From positions 1-43,053 of the forward strand of contig DASUFF010000106.1 in the NCBI GenBank assembly GCA_036274695.1: a stretch of 43,053 nucleotides of DNA, written 5' to 3'. The position numbers and the translations under genes are program-made. The notes under the pieces are model-generated. The model was not told the DNA's origin. It saw only the letters and a list, made by a program, of their open reading frames with translations, and did not search any database. The stretch is from DASUFF01 sp036274695 (GTDB taxonomy: Bacteria > UBA10199 > JACPAL01 > GCA-016699445). This document shows, piece after piece, positions 41,994 to 43,053 of the stretch (the first letter of the stretch is position 1; the number at the start of each line of letters is the position of its first letter).

Positions 41994-42875
41994 CTATTTT
42001 CCCTCATAAACCCGATTTGCCCATTTCCGGTAGAGCTCCCGGTCTTCGACGACCGCTTCCTGGCGGTTTTTGAGATTGGAGTCCTGGGCCACCTGATCGG
42101 CGTAGGCCCAAAAAGGCAGGAGGGAGGCGGGCAGCATGGGCGGATCTTGCGAGGGGGAAATTTCCAAACGGAGGCGTTCGGAATAATCCCCATAAGATTG
42201 ATAGAGGGCGTCGTCCGGGCCGCCCAAGATCGTGACGAAGGCGCCGTTGGGGTGAGTGCCCGACCATTCCTTTTTCAGCGAATTTTCTCCCAGCTCTTCA
42301 TAAGGGTTGCGAGGCGTCGGATCGCCCTGAAGGCTTAAGTGATGAAAAAGCCTCAAGGCGACGTCGTAGACCGGCAGGTCCTCGTTCCATCCCAGCAACT
42401 TCTTAAGCCCAAGCAAGCCGGCCTCGCTCCATTCCAACTCGTAACCGGTGTTGAGGTGCGGGCGGGCCTGATGGGGGTCCAGGGCAACATTCATGACGGT
42501 TTCGCCGAAGGCGCCGAAGCGGCGGCAGGAGATCAGGAGGCCCTGCGCGCTGTCGGCGAAGGCGTTGGCCTGGGACGTCCCGAGTTCGAGATGAACGGCC
42601 CGACCCTCGTCGATATTTTCAAAATGAACGCGGTGGGGTTGGGAAAGCAGGGAGCGTTCCCACGGCTCTTCGGAGGCGGAGCGCATCACGGCCAGGGCGT
42701 TGAGGACGCCCATCCTTAAGGTGGATTCGCTCAAACTGCGGGAGACGACCTCGGAGGCCAGCGTCCCGTCGGTTTGGAGAACCAACGGCACGCTCATCCG
42801 GCCCGTCTCGGGATGGGCCCGAAAGGCGGAGAGGGCGGAGGCGGCCAAAATCGGGTTCAAAGCCGTAAGTTGCAT
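41994..42875 (-). CDS. Conserved-looking protein of unknown function
   Basis: This 293-residue protein starts at an ATG with AAAGGGGG 4-11 bases upstream. It is soluble, with no signal peptide or membrane segment, and moderately rich in Leu, Ala, Glu and Ser. Visible stretches include QLTALNPILAASALSAF at the start, RVHFENIDEGRAVHLELG, and FVTILGGPDDALYQSYGDYS in the last third. I do not recognise a family. It is divergent from purB (77 bp) and just upstream of the phosphoesterase gene, so the two may be co-transcribed and functionally linked. Confidence 0.75.
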   Translation of the reverse strand: MQLTALNPILAASALSAFRAHPETGRMSVPLVLQTDGTLASEVVSRSLSESTLRMGVLNALAVMRSASEEPWERSLLSQPHRVHFENIDEGRAVHLELGTSQANAFADSAQGLLISCRRFGAFGETVMNVALDPHQARPHLNTGYELEWSEAGLLGLKKLLGWNEDLPVYDVALRLFHHLSLQGDPTPRNPYEELGENSLKKEWSGTHPNGAFVTILGGPDDALYQSYGDYSERLRLEISPSQDPPMLPASLLPFWAYADQVAQDSNLKNRQEAVVEDRELYRKWANRVYEGK

Positions 42876-42914
42876 CTGGCCCCCTTTTTCGGTCGCATTT
42901 CCAATAAGTTGTGC

Positions 42915-42942
42915 TTGAGAATTTCAGGCCCTTTGTTAGAAA
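42915..42942 (+). promoter_or_regulatory. Candidate sigma-70 promoter of purB
   Basis: TTGAGA (42915-42920, five of six) and TAGAAA (42937-42942, four of six) are 16 bp apart. Transcription would begin at about 42949, only about 4 bases before the purB ATG at 42953, so the mRNA would be almost leaderless. No Shine-Dalgarno is seen. Confidence 0.4.
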
Positions 42943-42952
42943 AACTCCCGGA

Positions 42953-43053
42953 ATGATTCCTCGCTACTCGCGCCCCGAACTCACCGCCATCTGGGAACCC
43001 GAAAACCGATTCAAAATCTGGTTGGAAATCGAGCTGTTGGCCGCCGAAGCTTG
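42953..43053 (+). CDS. purB: Adenylosuccinate lyase, N-terminal fragment (3' truncated by window)
   Basis: Only the first 33 codons are present, MIPRYSRPELTAIWEPENRF and then KIWLEIELLAAEA. The pattern P-R-Y-S-R-P-E-L-T-x-I-W matches the start of bacterial PurB, which acts twice in purine synthesis (SAICAR to AICAR, and adenylosuccinate to AMP). The gene runs off the right edge of the window. The identification rests on the N-terminus alone. A promoter candidate lies immediately upstream. Confidence 0.85.
   Translation, partial: MIPRYSRPELTAIWEPENRFKIWLEIELLAAEA

Overview
The window is about 43 kb of GC-rich (roughly 60 percent), gene-dense chromosome from a Gram-negative bacterium. It has no tRNA, rRNA, CRISPR array, insertion sequence or phage gene that I can see. 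The gene set (dxr/uppS/cdsA/rseP block, ilvBN-psd-pssA-leuA-leuB-asd-truA block, rpoN-hpf-ptsN-hprK-rapZ plus EIIA-Man/HPr/EI) is typical of deltaproteobacteria-like lineages. The secreted proteins with beta-propeller, RTX, thrombospondin-type-3 and MYXO-CTERM-like features fit that too. This placement is an inference from gene content and order, not from a database search.

Layout. 1-4724: a 5'-truncated large protein with a duplicated C-terminal domain, a TMEM43-family membrane protein, an Hsp20 chaperone and a convergent YbaK-like deacylase. 4942-12674 (+): a tight run of translation and envelope genes, rpsB-tsf-pyrH-frr-uppS-cdsA-dxr-rseP-tsaB. 12731-23853 (+): branched-chain amino acid and phospholipid genes ilvB-ilvN-psd-pssA-leuA, a 94-residue Cys-rich protein, leuB, asd, a large surface protein that looks like two secreted proteins joined, and truA. 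23861-25906 (-): an RTX/TSP3 calcium-binding protein convergent with truA. 26167-26994 (+): a secreted TPR-like protein. 26991-30013 (-): metK-ahcY-response regulator. 30096-36793 (-): rpoN-hpf-ptsN-hprK-rapZ-EIIA(Man)-HPr-ptsI, a phosphotransferase system with no sugar permease, so probably purely regulatory. 36872-38557 (-): pyrG. 38701-42875 (-): a 1079-residue calcineurin-like phosphoesterase with a possible beta-rich C-terminal part, and an unrecognised 293-residue protein. 42953-43053 (+): the start of purB.

How the genes work together. rpsB/tsf/pyrH/frr couple ribosome, elongation and recycling functions to UMP kinase. uppS/cdsA/dxr/rseP supply undecaprenyl and isoprenoid precursors, CDP-diacylglycerol and envelope-stress proteolysis. 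psd and pssA then use CDP-diacylglycerol to make phosphatidylethanolamine. metK and ahcY make SAM and clear its product SAH. In the PTS cluster EI phosphorylates HPr on His, HprK phosphorylates it on Ser, and HPr can pass phosphate to EIIA proteins. Five of these genes are joined by 4-bp or longer overlaps.

Most interesting observations: (1) two related GTAGGGGC...GCCC(C/T)TAC palindromes, one supplying the leuA stop codon and the other the truA ribosome-binding site, start codon and first five codons; (2) the 844-residue surface protein, with an internal C-terminal sorting signal followed directly by a second signal peptide at a T5A7 homopolymer; (3) the intrinsic terminator of the RTX gene lying inside the coding 3' end of the opposite-strand truA; (4) sigma-70-like promoters so close to the start codons of rpoN, purB and perhaps ilvB that the mRNAs would be leaderless or nearly so; (5) an HPr with a 25-residue N-terminal extension created by a 62-bp out-of-frame overlap with EIIA-Man; (6) a roughly threefold excess of the hexamer CTTAAG. 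I did not find a clearly new multi-gene defence or mobile system; the window is mostly core genome with a few unusual surface proteins.
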